Source: Galbibacter mesophilus (GTDB lineage: Bacteria; Bacteroidota; Bacteroidia; Flavobacteriales; Flavobacteriaceae). From it: DNA of 64,000 nucleotides. Both the position numbers and the translations under genes were made by a program. Positions 24,211 to 33,459 of the stretch are shown here, piece after piece (the stretch's first letter is position 1; each line of letters opens with the position of its first letter). Below the pieces are notes generated by a model that was not told the DNA's origin, did no database searches, and worked only from the letters and a program-made list of their open reading frames with translations. The stretch covers positions 1,488,001 to 1,552,000 of the forward strand of contig NZ_JAMQVC010000001.1 in the NCBI RefSeq assembly GCF_023721415.1, given 5' to 3'.

Positions 24211-26418
24211 ATGAAGAAGAATTTTAAGCTGCTCCTACTTTTTGTAGGCTTAGTTTCTGTGGTATCTGCTCAAAATCAGAAAATTACATTAGAAGAAATT
24301 TGGGGAGGTGCCTTTCGCACCGAAGGAATGGACGTGTTACACTCCATGAAAAATGGAACTCAATATACTGTGCTTAACTTCGATAGAAGCACTAGAAGCT
24401 CCGCCATCGACAAATACAATTACGAAACCTTGGAAAAAGTAGAAACCATCGTTTCTTCTTCCAACTTGTCTCCAATAGATTATTTTACATCGTATACATT
24501 TAGCCAAGACGAATCGAAAGTTCTTTTGGCAACAGAAGTGGAATCTATCTTCAGAAGGTCTACACTTGGTAAGTTTTATGTGTATGACATAGCGTCTAAA
24601 GAGCTAACATTGATTTCAGAAAATAAAATACAAGAACCTACGCTATCTCCAGATGCTTCTAAGGTGGCCTATGTTTTTGAAAACAATTTGTACATAAAGG
24701 ATTTAGCCAACGGAAAAGTGACACAGGTTACAACCGACGGGGAAAAGAACAAAATTATTAATGGAGTAACCGATTGGGTTTATGAAGAGGAATTCTCCTT
24801 GGTTAGAGCATTCGATTGGAATAAAACTGGCGAATATTTAGCCTACATCCGTTTTGATGAAAGTAAAGTGCCTCAATTTTCCATGGATGTTTACGGGGAA
24901 AGTTTATACCCAACACAGCACGAATTTAAATATCCAAAGGCTGGGGAAAATAATTCAGAAGTAAAATTATTTACGTACGAGCTTGCTTCCGAAGAAAAAA
25001 AAGAGGTTGACCTTGGAGATGCATACTACATCCCAAGAATTGAGTGGACAAACGATGCTGATGTTTTGAGCGCTCAAGTAATGAACCGTCATCAGAACGA
25101 TATAAAATTGTATTTTCATACTATCAACAAGGGGACGGAAGTGGTGCTTCACGAGACAGATGAAGCTTACATTGATGTAACAGACAACCTTACCTTTTTG
25201 GAAGATAACAGTTTTATTTGGACAAGCGAAAAAGACGGATTTAATCATATTTATCACTACAATAAAAATGGAAAGCTTCAACACCAAGTTACAGAAGGAC
25301 CTTGGGAAGTGACTAACTATTACGGATACGATAAAAAGACAGACCGTGTTTTTTACCAATCGGTAGAGAATGGTTCTATAAATCGCGATGTGTATTCGGT
25401 AAAATTAAATGGAAAAGGCAAAAAAAGACTTTCTTCGGAAGAAGGGACCAATAATGCAACTTTCAGCGCCGATTTTAGCTACTATATCAATTCATTTTCC
25501 AGTGCTTCACTTCCGCCACGTTATACTTTAAACGATAGCAAAACTGGTAAAGAGGTAAAAGAAATTGTAAACAACGATGCGCTTTCTAAGAAAGTTTCCC
25601 AATATGAAATTTCACCAAAGGAATTTACTACTATTCGCGTAAATGGAAACGATTTGAATATGTGGATGATAAAACCCGCAGATTTCAACCCGAATAAAGA
25701 GTATCCATTATTTATGTATCAATACTCCGGTCCTGGTTCGCAACAAGTTGCCAATAGCTGGATGAGTGCCAATGACTACTGGTACCAAATGTTGGCAGAA
25801 AAAGGATATGTTGTAGCCTGTGTTGATGGAAGAGGGACAGGTTTGAAAGGTGCAGATTTTAAAAAGATCACCTACAAAGAACTAGGTAAGTATGAAGTTG
25901 AAGACCAAATTGCCGTTGCAAAGCAATTAGGAGAGCTTTCTTATATTGACGAGGATAGAATTGGAATTTGGGGTTGGAGTTATGGTGGCTTTATGAGTAC
26001 CAACTGTATTTTAAAAGGTGCTGATGTGTTTAGTATGGCCATTGCCGTAGCTCCAGTTACCAGCTGGCGCTTTTACGATACTATCTACACTGAAAGATAT
26101 ATGCAAACACCGCAGGAAAATGCCAGTGGTTACGACCAGAATTCGCCGTTGAGCTACCCAGAATTGCTAAAAGGGGATTATTTATTAATTCACGGAACAG
26201 GCGATGATAACGTACATGTACAAAATACAATGAGGATGGCAGAAGCATTAATCCAAGCCAACAAGCAATTTGATTGGGCCATCTATCCCGACAAAAATCA
26301 CGGTATTTATGGTGGGAACACCCGTTTACAGCTTTATACAAAAATGACCAATTTTATCGATGAAAATTTGGGAGCTACTTCTAGCAAGATCGAGGGAGTA
26401 AAGCAAATGAATAATTAA
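24211..26418 (+). CDS. Dipeptidyl peptidase IV (S9B)
   Basis: A 735-residue secreted protease with signal peptide MKKNFKLLLLFVGLVSVVSA. An N-terminal eight-bladed propeller (about 40-475) includes the double-Glu motif region (DWVYEEEFSLVRAFDW) that binds the free amino terminus of substrates. The catalytic alpha/beta-hydrolase domain (about 480-725) has nucleophile Ser590 in GWSYGGFMS, Asp in HGTGDDNVH and His in PDKNHGIYGG. It cleaves Xaa-Pro or Xaa-Ala dipeptides from peptides in the periplasm. Two POT dipeptide transporters follow directly (first one 17 bp downstream), so products are probably imported by them. Confidence 0.95.
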   Translation: MKKNFKLLLLFVGLVSVVSAQNQKITLEEIWGGAFRTEGMDVLHSMKNGTQYTVLNFDRSTRSSAIDKYNYETLEKVETIVSSSNLSPIDYFTSYTFSQDESKVLLATEVESIFRRSTLGKFYVYDIASKELTLISENKIQEPTLSPDASKVAYVFENNLYIKDLANGKVTQVTTDGEKNKIINGVTDWVYEEEFSLVRAFDWNKTGEYLAYIRFDESKVPQFSMDVYGESLYPTQHEFKYPKAGENNSEVKLFTYELASEEKKEVDLGDAYYIPRIEWTNDADVLSAQVMNRHQNDIKLYFHTINKGTEVVLHETDEAYIDVTDNLTFLEDNSFIWTSEKDGFNHIYHYNKNGKLQHQVTEGPWEVTNYYGYDKKTDRVFYQSVENGSINRDVYSVKLNGKGKKRLSSEEGTNNATFSADFSYYINSFSSASLPPRYTLNDSKTGKEVKEIVNNDALSKKVSQYEISPKEFTTIRVNGNDLNMWMIKPADFNPNKEYPLFMYQYSGPGSQQVANSWMSANDYWYQMLAEKGYVVACVDGRGTGLKGADFKKITYKELGKYEVEDQIAVAKQLGELSYIDEDRIGIWGWSYGGFMSTNCILKGADVFSMAIAVAPVTSWRFYDTIYTERYMQTPQENASGYDQNSPLSYPELLKGDYLLIHGTGDDNVHVQNTMRMAEALIQANKQFDWAIYPDKNHGIYGGNTRLQLYTKMTNFIDENLGATSSKIEGVKQMNN

Positions 26419-26435
26419 TACCAAATAATTTTTAT

Positions 26436-27827
26436 ATGTCTTCAATAGCAAAACAAGATCCTAGTACAAGCGAATTATTTGGTCATCCTAAAGGGTTATA
26501 TATTCTTTTCTTTACAGAATTATGGGAACGCTTTTCCTATTATGGAATGCGTGCACTTTTTACGCTTTTTTTAGTTGCTGAAACAACTTCTAATAATCCT
26601 GGATTTGGTTGGACAAACGATGAAGCTTTAGCACTTTATGGTTGGTACACCATGTTGGTGTATATGTCCTCAATTCCTGGAGGATGGATTGCAGATCGAT
26701 TTCTAGGACAGAAAAAAACAGTAATGCTGGGTGGAGTTCTTCTCTGTATAGGGCATGCTGTGCTTGCTTTAAATTCTGAAACTTCCTTCTATATTGGTTG
26801 CTTATTCATAATTTTAGGTGTAGGCGGACTAAAACCTAATATTTCTTCAATGGTTGGAGGCCTTTACAAACCAAAAGATGAGCGTAGGGATTTAGGCTTC
26901 TATATTTTCTATATGGGGATTAATATTGGTGGTTTTGCGGCTCCTATAATTTGTGGATATGTAGGTGAAAAAATTAACTGGCATTATGGTTTCGGATTGG
27001 CAGCAATTGGAATGTTTATCGGTCAGTTAGTTTATATCTGGGGACAAAAATACCTTAAAAACGTAGGGAATCTTATTTCTAAAGATAATGAGGTGGACAG
27101 GGAAATCCTTACTAGGCCGCTTACGGCTATTGAGAAAGATCGGGTGAAGGTTTTATTGATTTCTTTTCTTTTAATTATTCTATTCTGGGCAGCTTTCGAA
27201 CAGGCGGGCGGACTTATGAATTTGTACGCTGAACAAAAAACAGATCGTGACCTTTTTGGTTGGATAGTACCGGCTTCGGTATTTCAATCAGTGAATTCCT
27301 TCTTTATTATTACATTGGCGACTGCTGTTGGAGCTTTTTGGTTGAAATGGAAGAAGAAAGGAAAAGAAGCTTCTTCTTTATTTAAAATTGCAGTTGGTAT
27401 TATAATTATGGCTTTAGGCTTTAGCTTTATGAGTGCTGCTTCAGTTCAATATGAAGAAACAGGGTCTTCAGCTATGTATTGGTTAATTTTGGCGTACCTT
27501 TTCCACACCATTGGAGAATTATGCGCCTCTCCAGTTTCTCTTTCTTTTATAACAAAATTAGCACCGTTAAAATACGCTTCCATCATAATGGGACTGTATT
27601 GGGCTGCTACAGGGTTGGGCAATAAAATCGCGGGTTTAATTGGCCAAAGTGCTCAGGACTTGGGAGAATTTGAGATTTTTACTGGAATCGCTATAATCTG
27701 GTCGCTTATTGGTGTGCTGGTAATCATGTTGTTGAAACCTCTCAAAAGATTAACTCACGGCGCTGAGGATAATGAGGGTGCCGCTAGAGACGAAATGGCT
27801 AAAGAGTTAGAAACATCAACTAATTAG
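26436..27827 (+). CDS. Proton-dependent oligopeptide transporter (POT/PTR2), first copy
   Basis: A 463-residue major-facilitator protein of the POT family with about 12 TM helices. Signature motifs: FTELWERFSYYGMRALF (ExxERFxYYG proton-coupling motif in TM1), the DR-containing loop GGWIADRFLGQKK after TM2, and the PTR2 signature FYIFYMGINIGGFAAP. Later WAAFEQAGG and LAYLFHTIGELCASPVSLS are the C-half conserved segments. It imports di- and tripeptides with protons. Located 17 bp after dipeptidyl peptidase IV and 55 bp before a second POT gene. Confidence 0.94.
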   Translation: MSSIAKQDPSTSELFGHPKGLYILFFTELWERFSYYGMRALFTLFLVAETTSNNPGFGWTNDEALALYGWYTMLVYMSSIPGGWIADRFLGQKKTVMLGGVLLCIGHAVLALNSETSFYIGCLFIILGVGGLKPNISSMVGGLYKPKDERRDLGFYIFYMGINIGGFAAPIICGYVGEKINWHYGFGLAAIGMFIGQLVYIWGQKYLKNVGNLISKDNEVDREILTRPLTAIEKDRVKVLLISFLLIILFWAAFEQAGGLMNLYAEQKTDRDLFGWIVPASVFQSVNSFFIITLATAVGAFWLKWKKKGKEASSLFKIAVGIIIMALGFSFMSAASVQYEETGSSAMYWLILAYLFHTIGELCASPVSLSFITKLAPLKYASIIMGLYWAATGLGNKIAGLIGQSAQDLGEFEIFTGIAIIWSLIGVLVIMLLKPLKRLTHGAEDNEGAARDEMAKELETSTN

Positions 27828-27852
27828 AATTTCTAACTTAAACTTATATTTG
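27824..27852 (+). promoter_or_regulatory. Promoter for the second POT transporter
   Basis: TATATTTG at 27845-27852 matches TAnnTTTG exactly, with TTA at 27824-27826 18 bp upstream. It partly overlaps the end of the first POT gene and would start transcription about 25 bp before the second start codon, giving the second gene independent expression. Confidence 0.6.
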
Positions 27853-27882
27853 CTAAACTAATACGCTTCTTAAACTAATATT

Positions 27883-29463
27883 ATGAATCTAACACTATGG
27901 ATTTTGGCAGTGGGATGGACCTTTGTAGCGCTTTGGGTTCCTTTTATTATTTATACAAATAGAAAGACGCATCCCCGAGCGTTGTTTGTGCTATTTTTTG
28001 CCGAAATGTGGGAACGCTTTTCCTATTATGGAATGCGGGCCTTACTGGTTTTGTATATGACAAAAGTTCTTTTTGTTGATATGGCGCAATCGGCGGCCGA
28101 GATAAAGTCGTACGCCATTTATGGATCGTACACGGCTATGGTGTACCTTTTTCCAGTACTTGGAGGATTGGTAGCTGATAAATATCTCGGCTTTAGGAAT
28201 ACTATAATTTGGGGTGGTTTTTTAATGGTGCTCGGACATTTTGCTTTAGGTTTCCAGGCTTTTGGGGACTTAGAAGGGAACATGCCTATGTTCTTTGGAG
28301 CGCTAGCACTTATAATTATAGGTAACGGTTTTTTCAAACCTAATGTGAGTTCTTTTTTAGGAGAATTCTACGAGACAGATGATCCTAGAAAAGACGGAGC
28401 TTTTTCAATATTCTATATGGGAGTCAATATTGGTTCTTTCTTGTCCATTTTAACATGTGGATATGTAGGGCAGAATATCAATTGGCATTATGGGTTTGGA
28501 TTGGCAGGCATTGGAATGCTTATCGGATTATTAGTATTTTGGCTTTTTGCAAAAGGTTTTGGAGATAAAGGTTTAATGCCTGAAGAGGTTAAAACGGGAG
28601 AGGTGAAAATTTTTGGTGTAAAACCTAGCGTTGTTGTAATTACACTTTCTTTAGTTGCTATCCCCATCTGTGCGTTAATGCTTAACTTAAATGAAGTAAT
28701 GTCTACGTTACTTTTAGTGATTTCAATAGGCATAATTGGATACATAGTGTATCATGCTCTCAAAAGTGAAAATAAAGCGGAAGGTCAACGCCTACTGGTT
28801 GTAGTCGTATTATTTTTCTTTCATGCCGTGTTCTGGGCACTTTTCGAGCAAGCGGGTGGTTCGTTGACGATTTTTATTGAGAAAAATGTGGACCGTTCAT
28901 TTCTAGGAACTGTTTTACCAGCCTCCATATTCCAAAGTTTTAATCCTTTGTTTATAATCTTATTGGCTCCATTATTTTCATGGATGTGGCTTCGATTGAA
29001 TAAATCTGGTAAAGAGCCAAGCACACCTATGAAATTTGTATTAGGATTATCTTTGCTTGCTTTTGGTTTTGCTATCATTGTATTAGGCGCAAAATTCTTT
29101 CCAGACCAGCAAGGGTTGGTTTCGGTTGTGTTTGTAGCTCTAATGTATTTGTTTCACACTATGGGCGAACTTTCATTATCACCAGTGGGACTATCTATGG
29201 TAACTAAGTTGTCTCCGGCAAAAATTGTTGGTTTTGTAATGGGTGCTTGGTTTTTGTCTATATCAATTGGAAACAAATTAGCGGGATGGATAGGTGCTTT
29301 AACAGCGTCTGAAAGTGTAGCAGAAGGCGCGCATCCAACAGAGACCTTAAGTATTTATGCCAACACGTATTTAGTTTGGGGTGTTTTGGTAGTTTCTGGT
29401 GCTGCACTGTTATTGTTGCTTTTGGTTCCAATTTTGAGAAAGTGGATGAATGGTATTCACTAA
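27883..29463 (+). CDS. Proton-dependent oligopeptide transporter (POT/PTR2), second copy
   Basis: A 526-residue paralogue of the preceding transporter. It has an extra N-terminal helix (LWILAVGWTFVALWVPFIIY) before the common FAEMWERFSYYGMRALLVLY motif, then GGLVADKYLGFRN, SIFYMGVNIGSFLSI, WALFEQAGG and YLFHTMGELSLSPVGLS. The two copies are clearly homologous but far from identical, so the duplication is old and they may differ in peptide preference. It has its own promoter-like site just upstream and a terminator that lies inside the 3' end of the convergent comEC gene. Confidence 0.93.
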   Translation: MNLTLWILAVGWTFVALWVPFIIYTNRKTHPRALFVLFFAEMWERFSYYGMRALLVLYMTKVLFVDMAQSAAEIKSYAIYGSYTAMVYLFPVLGGLVADKYLGFRNTIIWGGFLMVLGHFALGFQAFGDLEGNMPMFFGALALIIIGNGFFKPNVSSFLGEFYETDDPRKDGAFSIFYMGVNIGSFLSILTCGYVGQNINWHYGFGLAGIGMLIGLLVFWLFAKGFGDKGLMPEEVKTGEVKIFGVKPSVVVITLSLVAIPICALMLNLNEVMSTLLLVISIGIIGYIVYHALKSENKAEGQRLLVVVVLFFFHAVFWALFEQAGGSLTIFIEKNVDRSFLGTVLPASIFQSFNPLFIILLAPLFSWMWLRLNKSGKEPSTPMKFVLGLSLLAFGFAIIVLGAKFFPDQQGLVSVVFVALMYLFHTMGELSLSPVGLSMVTKLSPAKIVGFVMGAWFLSISIGNKLAGWIGALTASESVAEGAHPTETLSIYANTYLVWGVLVVSGAALLLLLLVPILRKWMNGIH

Positions 29464-29472
29464 AAAATAAAC

Positions 29473-31482
29473 TCATTCAATTATAAAAGCTCCCTTTTCG
29501 CCTGTGTAGTGAAAAGGGATTTCTTTTTTTAAGCAGGTCTTTTCCCAGAGTCCCACAAACGACCTATAATTACTGCCGTCTGCGACTACCTGTTTGGGCT
29601 GTATTTTCTGTAAGGCTCTTTCCAAATTTATTTTCGGTGAGTAGGTAAGGAGTAAAATGTCCACTTCTTTATTGTTATCAAAATTCGAAAGACTGTCCAC
29701 AATTAAAATTCTATTTCCTTTAAAATTTATTGATTTTGAGAATTGCTTTATATGGATGTGTTTAATGTTTTCACCTAACGCATAGTCATTAAATATTCTT
29801 TGGTTGTTGTTTGTTTTCTGTTGAACTTTTAAAGTGCGTCCCTCGTGCAGGGCAATTTCAGAAGTGCGACTTTTATGAAATACAATCAACCTGTTTTTTC
29901 TATTGGCTACCTTATGTTCATATATAAATGTTGCAATCAGCAATAGTATACTTCCGAAGAAAAAAACAGTCCTCCTTCTATTTTTGGTTTGTAGTAACAG
30001 AGCAAGGGCGATGATTAGTATGTAGGATGCAATTAATTTGAATTCGTTAAAATGATGAATATACTGAAATAAAAATGCCTCCTGATTTGCTATCCAAGCC
30101 ACGAAGCTGTTCATGAGATTAATGGCTTCAAAATAAAGATTAGCCAACCAATTTGGTAAAACATTTAAAAGTAGTAACGCAATCAACAGAAATCCCAGAC
30201 CCAACAACACACCGATACAAGGAACGATTATTAGGTTTGAAAGGAAAAATAAACTTGGGAATTGATGAAAATAGTATAACGATAGCGGTAGCACACTTAA
30301 TTGAGCTGCAAAAGTGACGGTAAGCAATTGCCAGAAATAGAGAGATACTTTGTTTCGCGGAATCCAATATCGGGAGAGGAGAGGTTGTATCCAAACGATG
30401 CCTAAAACGGCGGTATAACTTAATTGAAAACCGACATCAAAAATAAAGCTTGGCTTAAATAGCAAAATGATGAACATAGAACTTATAATAGCATGATATA
30501 TATTGTGAGTTCTATTTAGATGCATTCCGTAAGCGATAAAAGAAAACATGGTTACCGCACGGACGACTGAGGCAGATAAGCCGGCAACAAGGGCAAAACT
30601 CCATAAGATTATTATGGTAAGAATTAGTTTTATAAGTTTTCCTCTTCTGAGATTTTCAATGGGTTTTAATAGAAAGTTTAGAAACAATAATACCAAACCC
30701 ACATGCAAACCGGAAATGGCTAATAAATGAATGGCTCCAGCAGCCGCATATTGTTGGTAGGTTATGGCAGAAATATCTTGACGCTGACCCAAAAGTAGGG
30801 CTTTTACCACCGCAATTTCATTCGGATGGTCATATTTTTCTAGTTTGTGATTTATATTATCGTGAAACCTGGCTGCCAATCCGCGAAGCGTATTGGTTTC
30901 CGAAGATTTTAACTGAATGGCTTCCGAGGTTACCGTAAGTTGGCGGTGCACTTGGTGGCTCTTTAAATAATTTTTGTAGTTAAATTGATGCGGATTTAAG
31001 GGAGAGGGGATTTCTTTGAGGCTACTTTGAGTCTCGTAAATATCGTCTACTTTAAGAAGCTGTACTTCTGTTAAGGAATCCCTTTCTAAACTGAAAAGAA
31101 ACTTTCCTTGAGCTTCAAAACCGTTTATGCGTAATACTTCAGCGAAATAACGATTATGAAAAGCAGTAGGTTTTAACCTTTCCGTTATTTGAAAAGTAAC
31201 GTTAGCACCTTTCGTATACTTTTTTAAATAGTGATTCGAATTTCTTTCTGAATGAATAGTCGCGGTCACGACTCCAATTCCTATAAATAGTAAAAAAACT
31301 AAGAATCCGAAATACGCCGAAACAGCTATTTTTCGAGAGCGGTTAATCAGTAATAAAAATAAAAGCCCTGTTAGTGATAGGTACAACGAAATGACTGAAT
31401 CAAATTGGTAATGATATCCCAACAAGATTCCAATTACTAACGAGATTAATAGCTTAAAAATGGGATACTGAAGTACATTCAC
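29473..31482 (-). CDS. comEC: ComEC/Rec2 DNA-uptake channel protein
   Basis: A 669-residue polytopic membrane protein. An N-terminal hydrophobic region and DUF4131-like periplasmic domain (1-200) are followed by the Competence domain (about 220-480, LLLGQRQDIS, AGAIHLLAISGLHVGLVLLF, RAVTMFSFIAYGMHLNR). The C-terminus (about 500-669) aligns in place with the metallo-beta-lactamase domain but the HxHxDH metal motif is missing (only ILIVDSLSNFD, DILLLTYSP and QVVADGSNYRSFV strands remain), as in many Bacteroidota. It is expected to pass single-stranded DNA across the inner membrane. Last gene of the surE-lpxB-nlpC-comEC row, ends 9 bp from the convergent POT gene. Confidence 0.88.
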   Translation of the reverse strand: MNVLQYPIFKLLISLVIGILLGYHYQFDSVISLYLSLTGLLFLLLINRSRKIAVSAYFGFLVFLLFIGIGVVTATIHSERNSNHYLKKYTKGANVTFQITERLKPTAFHNRYFAEVLRINGFEAQGKFLFSLERDSLTEVQLLKVDDIYETQSSLKEIPSPLNPHQFNYKNYLKSHQVHRQLTVTSEAIQLKSSETNTLRGLAARFHDNINHKLEKYDHPNEIAVVKALLLGQRQDISAITYQQYAAAGAIHLLAISGLHVGLVLLFLNFLLKPIENLRRGKLIKLILTIIILWSFALVAGLSASVVRAVTMFSFIAYGMHLNRTHNIYHAIISSMFIILLFKPSFIFDVGFQLSYTAVLGIVWIQPLLSRYWIPRNKVSLYFWQLLTVTFAAQLSVLPLSLYYFHQFPSLFFLSNLIIVPCIGVLLGLGFLLIALLLLNVLPNWLANLYFEAINLMNSFVAWIANQEAFLFQYIHHFNEFKLIASYILIIALALLLQTKNRRRTVFFFGSILLLIATFIYEHKVANRKNRLIVFHKSRTSEIALHEGRTLKVQQKTNNNQRIFNDYALGENIKHIHIKQFSKSINFKGNRILIVDSLSNFDNNKEVDILLLTYSPKINLERALQKIQPKQVVADGSNYRSFVGLWEKTCLKKEIPFHYTGEKGAFIIE
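29491..29528 (+). terminator. Terminator of the POT genes, inside comEC 3' coding end
   Basis: cccttttc (29492-29499) pairs with gaaaaggg (29511-29518), followed by atttcttttttt. It serves + strand transcription after the second POT gene yet lies wholly in the last codons of the convergent comEC. Confidence 0.75.
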
Positions 31483-31514
31483 GTAGTAAATATACTAAAC
31501 AATAAGTTTTTAAA

Positions 31515-32036
31515 CTATAAAACTCTTCGGGCGTGGTTAAAAGCAAAATTCCAATATCCTTCGCTTAAGGAAGAAACGAGTACGCCTCGAGAGGAGGTAG
31601 AATGAATGAATTGAATATCTTTTCCCTTAACGGAAACTACTAAGCCTACATGGTTTATTCTTCGGCTATTTTTATTTGTGGTGAAGAAAAGTAAGTCGCC
31701 TTCTTCTACATGTTTTAAACTGATTTTTTTTCCTTCCGTAGCCATCATGTAAGAAGCCCTTTGAAGCGCCACGTCATTTTCTTTAAAAGAAGTGTAAATG
31801 AGTCCGGAGCAATCCATTCCTCTTTTTGTAGTACCACCGTATTTGTAGGGCGTGCCGTTATAAGAAAGGGCGGTTTTTATAATTTTATCCGCTTCTTTCG
31901 ATGCTTTTTTACTTTTATGGCGTACTTCTTTGTTAGTTTCGGGGCTTCCTTCAACAGAAACAGTTCTGCTTTTTTTGGAGGATCCACATGATGCGATTAA
32001 AGTAGCGGTTAAGAGAATGAGCAATACTTTTTTCAT
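31515..32036 (-). CDS. NlpC/P60 family cell-wall peptidase (C40), lipoprotein
   Basis: 173 residues from the ATG at 32036, which starts the lipoprotein signal MKKVLLILLTATLIASC (Cys17); the longer frame up to 32138 overlaps lpxB and is not used. The NlpC/P60 domain (about 65-170) has nucleophile Cys in GMDCSGLIYTSF, His in RINHVGLVVS and the third polar residue His in QFIHSTSSRGV. It should cut peptidoglycan stem peptides (gamma-D-Glu-diamino acid bonds) from its lipid anchor. It sits between lpxB and comEC in a gene row that is conserved in Flavobacteria. Confidence 0.9.
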   Translation of the reverse strand: MKKVLLILLTATLIASCGSSKKSRTVSVEGSPETNKEVRHKSKKASKEADKIIKTALSYNGTPYKYGGTTKRGMDCSGLIYTSFKENDVALQRASYMMATEGKKISLKHVEEGDLLFFTTNKNSRRINHVGLVVSVKGKDIQFIHSTSSRGVLVSSLSEGYWNFAFNHARRVL

Positions 32037-32061
32037 TGAGGTATTTGGGTTTTCAGGCAAA

Positions 32062-33174
32062 TTAAGAAATTTTATTGAAAATGAGTTCCGCTGTTTTTTT
32101 ACTGGCACCTTTGCCTCCAAGTTTCTTCTCCAACTCAAAATAATCTAAAAAAATACGTTCCCTTATTTCTGGGGATAATATTTTTTTCAATTCTCTTTTA
32201 AGATTTTTTGTAGTAAGGTCGTTTTGGATCAATTCTTTAACCACTTCTTTATCCATGATTAAGTTTACCAGCGAAATATACTTTAAAGTGATTATTCGCT
32301 TAGCAATTTGATAGCTGATCCAATTTCCTTTGTAGCACACCACTTCTGGGACTTTAAAAAGCGCCGTTTCTAAGGTGGCGGTTCCACTTGTAACCAATGC
32401 AGCTTTGGAAACACTCAATAAATCGTATGTTTTTCCTGTTACAAAATGAACGTTGTGTTTACCAATAAACTGCTCGTAAAAATGATAATCCTGACTGGGA
32501 GCCCCAGCAATTACAAATTGATATTCCTTAAAATCATCCACCACGCTAAGCATAACGGAAAGCATATTGGTAATTTCCTGTTTTCTGCTTCCTGGAAGTA
32601 GCGCAATAATTTCCCTTTCATCGAGTCCGTTTTCTTTCTTGAAATCATTGGGAAGCACTTGTTTTCTATTTCCAATTGCATCAAGTAATGGGTGTCCTAC
32701 GAAATTGACAGGATAGTTATGTTTCTTTTCATAAAAATCTTTTTCAAAAGGAAGAATGACAAACATTTCGTCAATATCTCGCTTAATGGCTTCGATTCTT
32801 TTTTCGCGAGAGGCCCAAATTTGAGGAGATACATAATAGAAAGTTCGGTAATTCTTTTCTTTTGCCCATTTCGCTATTCGAAGATTGAAACCAGAATAGT
32901 CAATAAAAATAAGCACGTCAGGTTGGTAAGCCTCAATATCTTCTTTACAGAATTTTATGTTGGAAAATATAGCGCGAAGGTTCATCACTACTTCAAAAAA
33001 TCCCATAAAGGATTGTTCCTTGTAATGCTTCACCAACTCGAGTCCAGCGGCTTGCATTAAATCGCCTCCCCATCCTCTAAAAGAAGCATTTTCATCTACT
33101 TTCTTCAGTTCCTTAATCAGGTTGGATGCATGTAGATCTCCTGAAGCTTCACCTGCTATAATGTAATATCGCAC
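32062..33174 (-). CDS. lpxB: Lipid-A-disaccharide synthase
   Basis: A 370-residue glycosyltransferase joining UDP-2,3-diacylglucosamine and lipid X to lipid A disaccharide, at the inner face of the cytoplasmic membrane. Visible motifs: N-terminal YYIIAGEASGDLHASNLIK (donor-side GEASGD), RGWGGDLMQAAG, FIDYSGFNLRIAKWAK, YYVSPQIWASRE, VGHPLLDAI, ALLPGSRKQEI and the C-terminal VTSGTATLETALF. Length is normal. It starts 4 bp after the small membrane protein gene, in the row surE-membrane protein-lpxB-nlpC-comEC. Role in outer-membrane assembly fits the rest of the row only loosely. Confidence 0.95.
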   Translation of the reverse strand: MRYYIIAGEASGDLHASNLIKELKKVDENASFRGWGGDLMQAAGLELVKHYKEQSFMGFFEVVMNLRAIFSNIKFCKEDIEAYQPDVLIFIDYSGFNLRIAKWAKEKNYRTFYYVSPQIWASREKRIEAIKRDIDEMFVILPFEKDFYEKKHNYPVNFVGHPLLDAIGNRKQVLPNDFKKENGLDEREIIALLPGSRKQEITNMLSVMLSVVDDFKEYQFVIAGAPSQDYHFYEQFIGKHNVHFVTGKTYDLLSVSKAALVTSGTATLETALFKVPEVVCYKGNWISYQIAKRIITLKYISLVNLIMDKEVVKELIQNDLTTKNLKRELKKILSPEIRERIFLDYFELEKKLGGKGASKKTAELIFNKIS

Positions 33175-33177
33175 TTG

Positions 33178-33459
33178 TTAAAATATTTTAAGCAATAAGA
33201 TACTAAATGCTGTTAGAAAAGTAGCAATTAAAACTCCTTTTGCCCTGTGATCTCTTTTCAATTTTATAAATCCGAAAAAGGCAGCCAGATTAAGCAACGC
33301 TCCAAGCGCCAATAAACTGCCTAAATGACCTTGTTCCCTAGCTACTTGAATGGTAGTGGCAATGCTAAGATCTGAAAACAATAAAATGTACAATAAGAAT
33401 CCCATCGCATTGGCGATAATTCCCACTACAAAGCCAATAATTACTTCCTTTTTAATCAT
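33178..33459 (-). CDS. Small membrane protein between surE and lpxB
   Basis: A 93-residue hydrophobic protein with three predicted membrane helices (about 6-28, 47-66 and 74-92): EVIIGFVVGIIANAMGFLLY, LLALGALLNLAAFFGFIKL and AKGVLIATFLTAFSILLLKIF. The start overlaps the surE end by 8 bp and the stop is 3 bp before the lpxB ATG, so it is cotranslated with both. Small proteins at this place recur in Flavobacteria, which argues it is real, but no function is known. Confidence 0.8.
   Translation of the reverse strand: MIKKEVIIGFVVGIIANAMGFLLYILLFSDLSIATTIQVAREQGHLGSLLALGALLNLAAFFGFIKLKRDHRAKGVLIATFLTAFSILLLKIF

Noticed and set aside
31515-32138. Longer N-terminus of the NlpC/P60 protein (start at 32138)
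   Set aside because: It would overlap lpxB and put a polar stretch before a perfect lipoprotein signal that begins at 32036.
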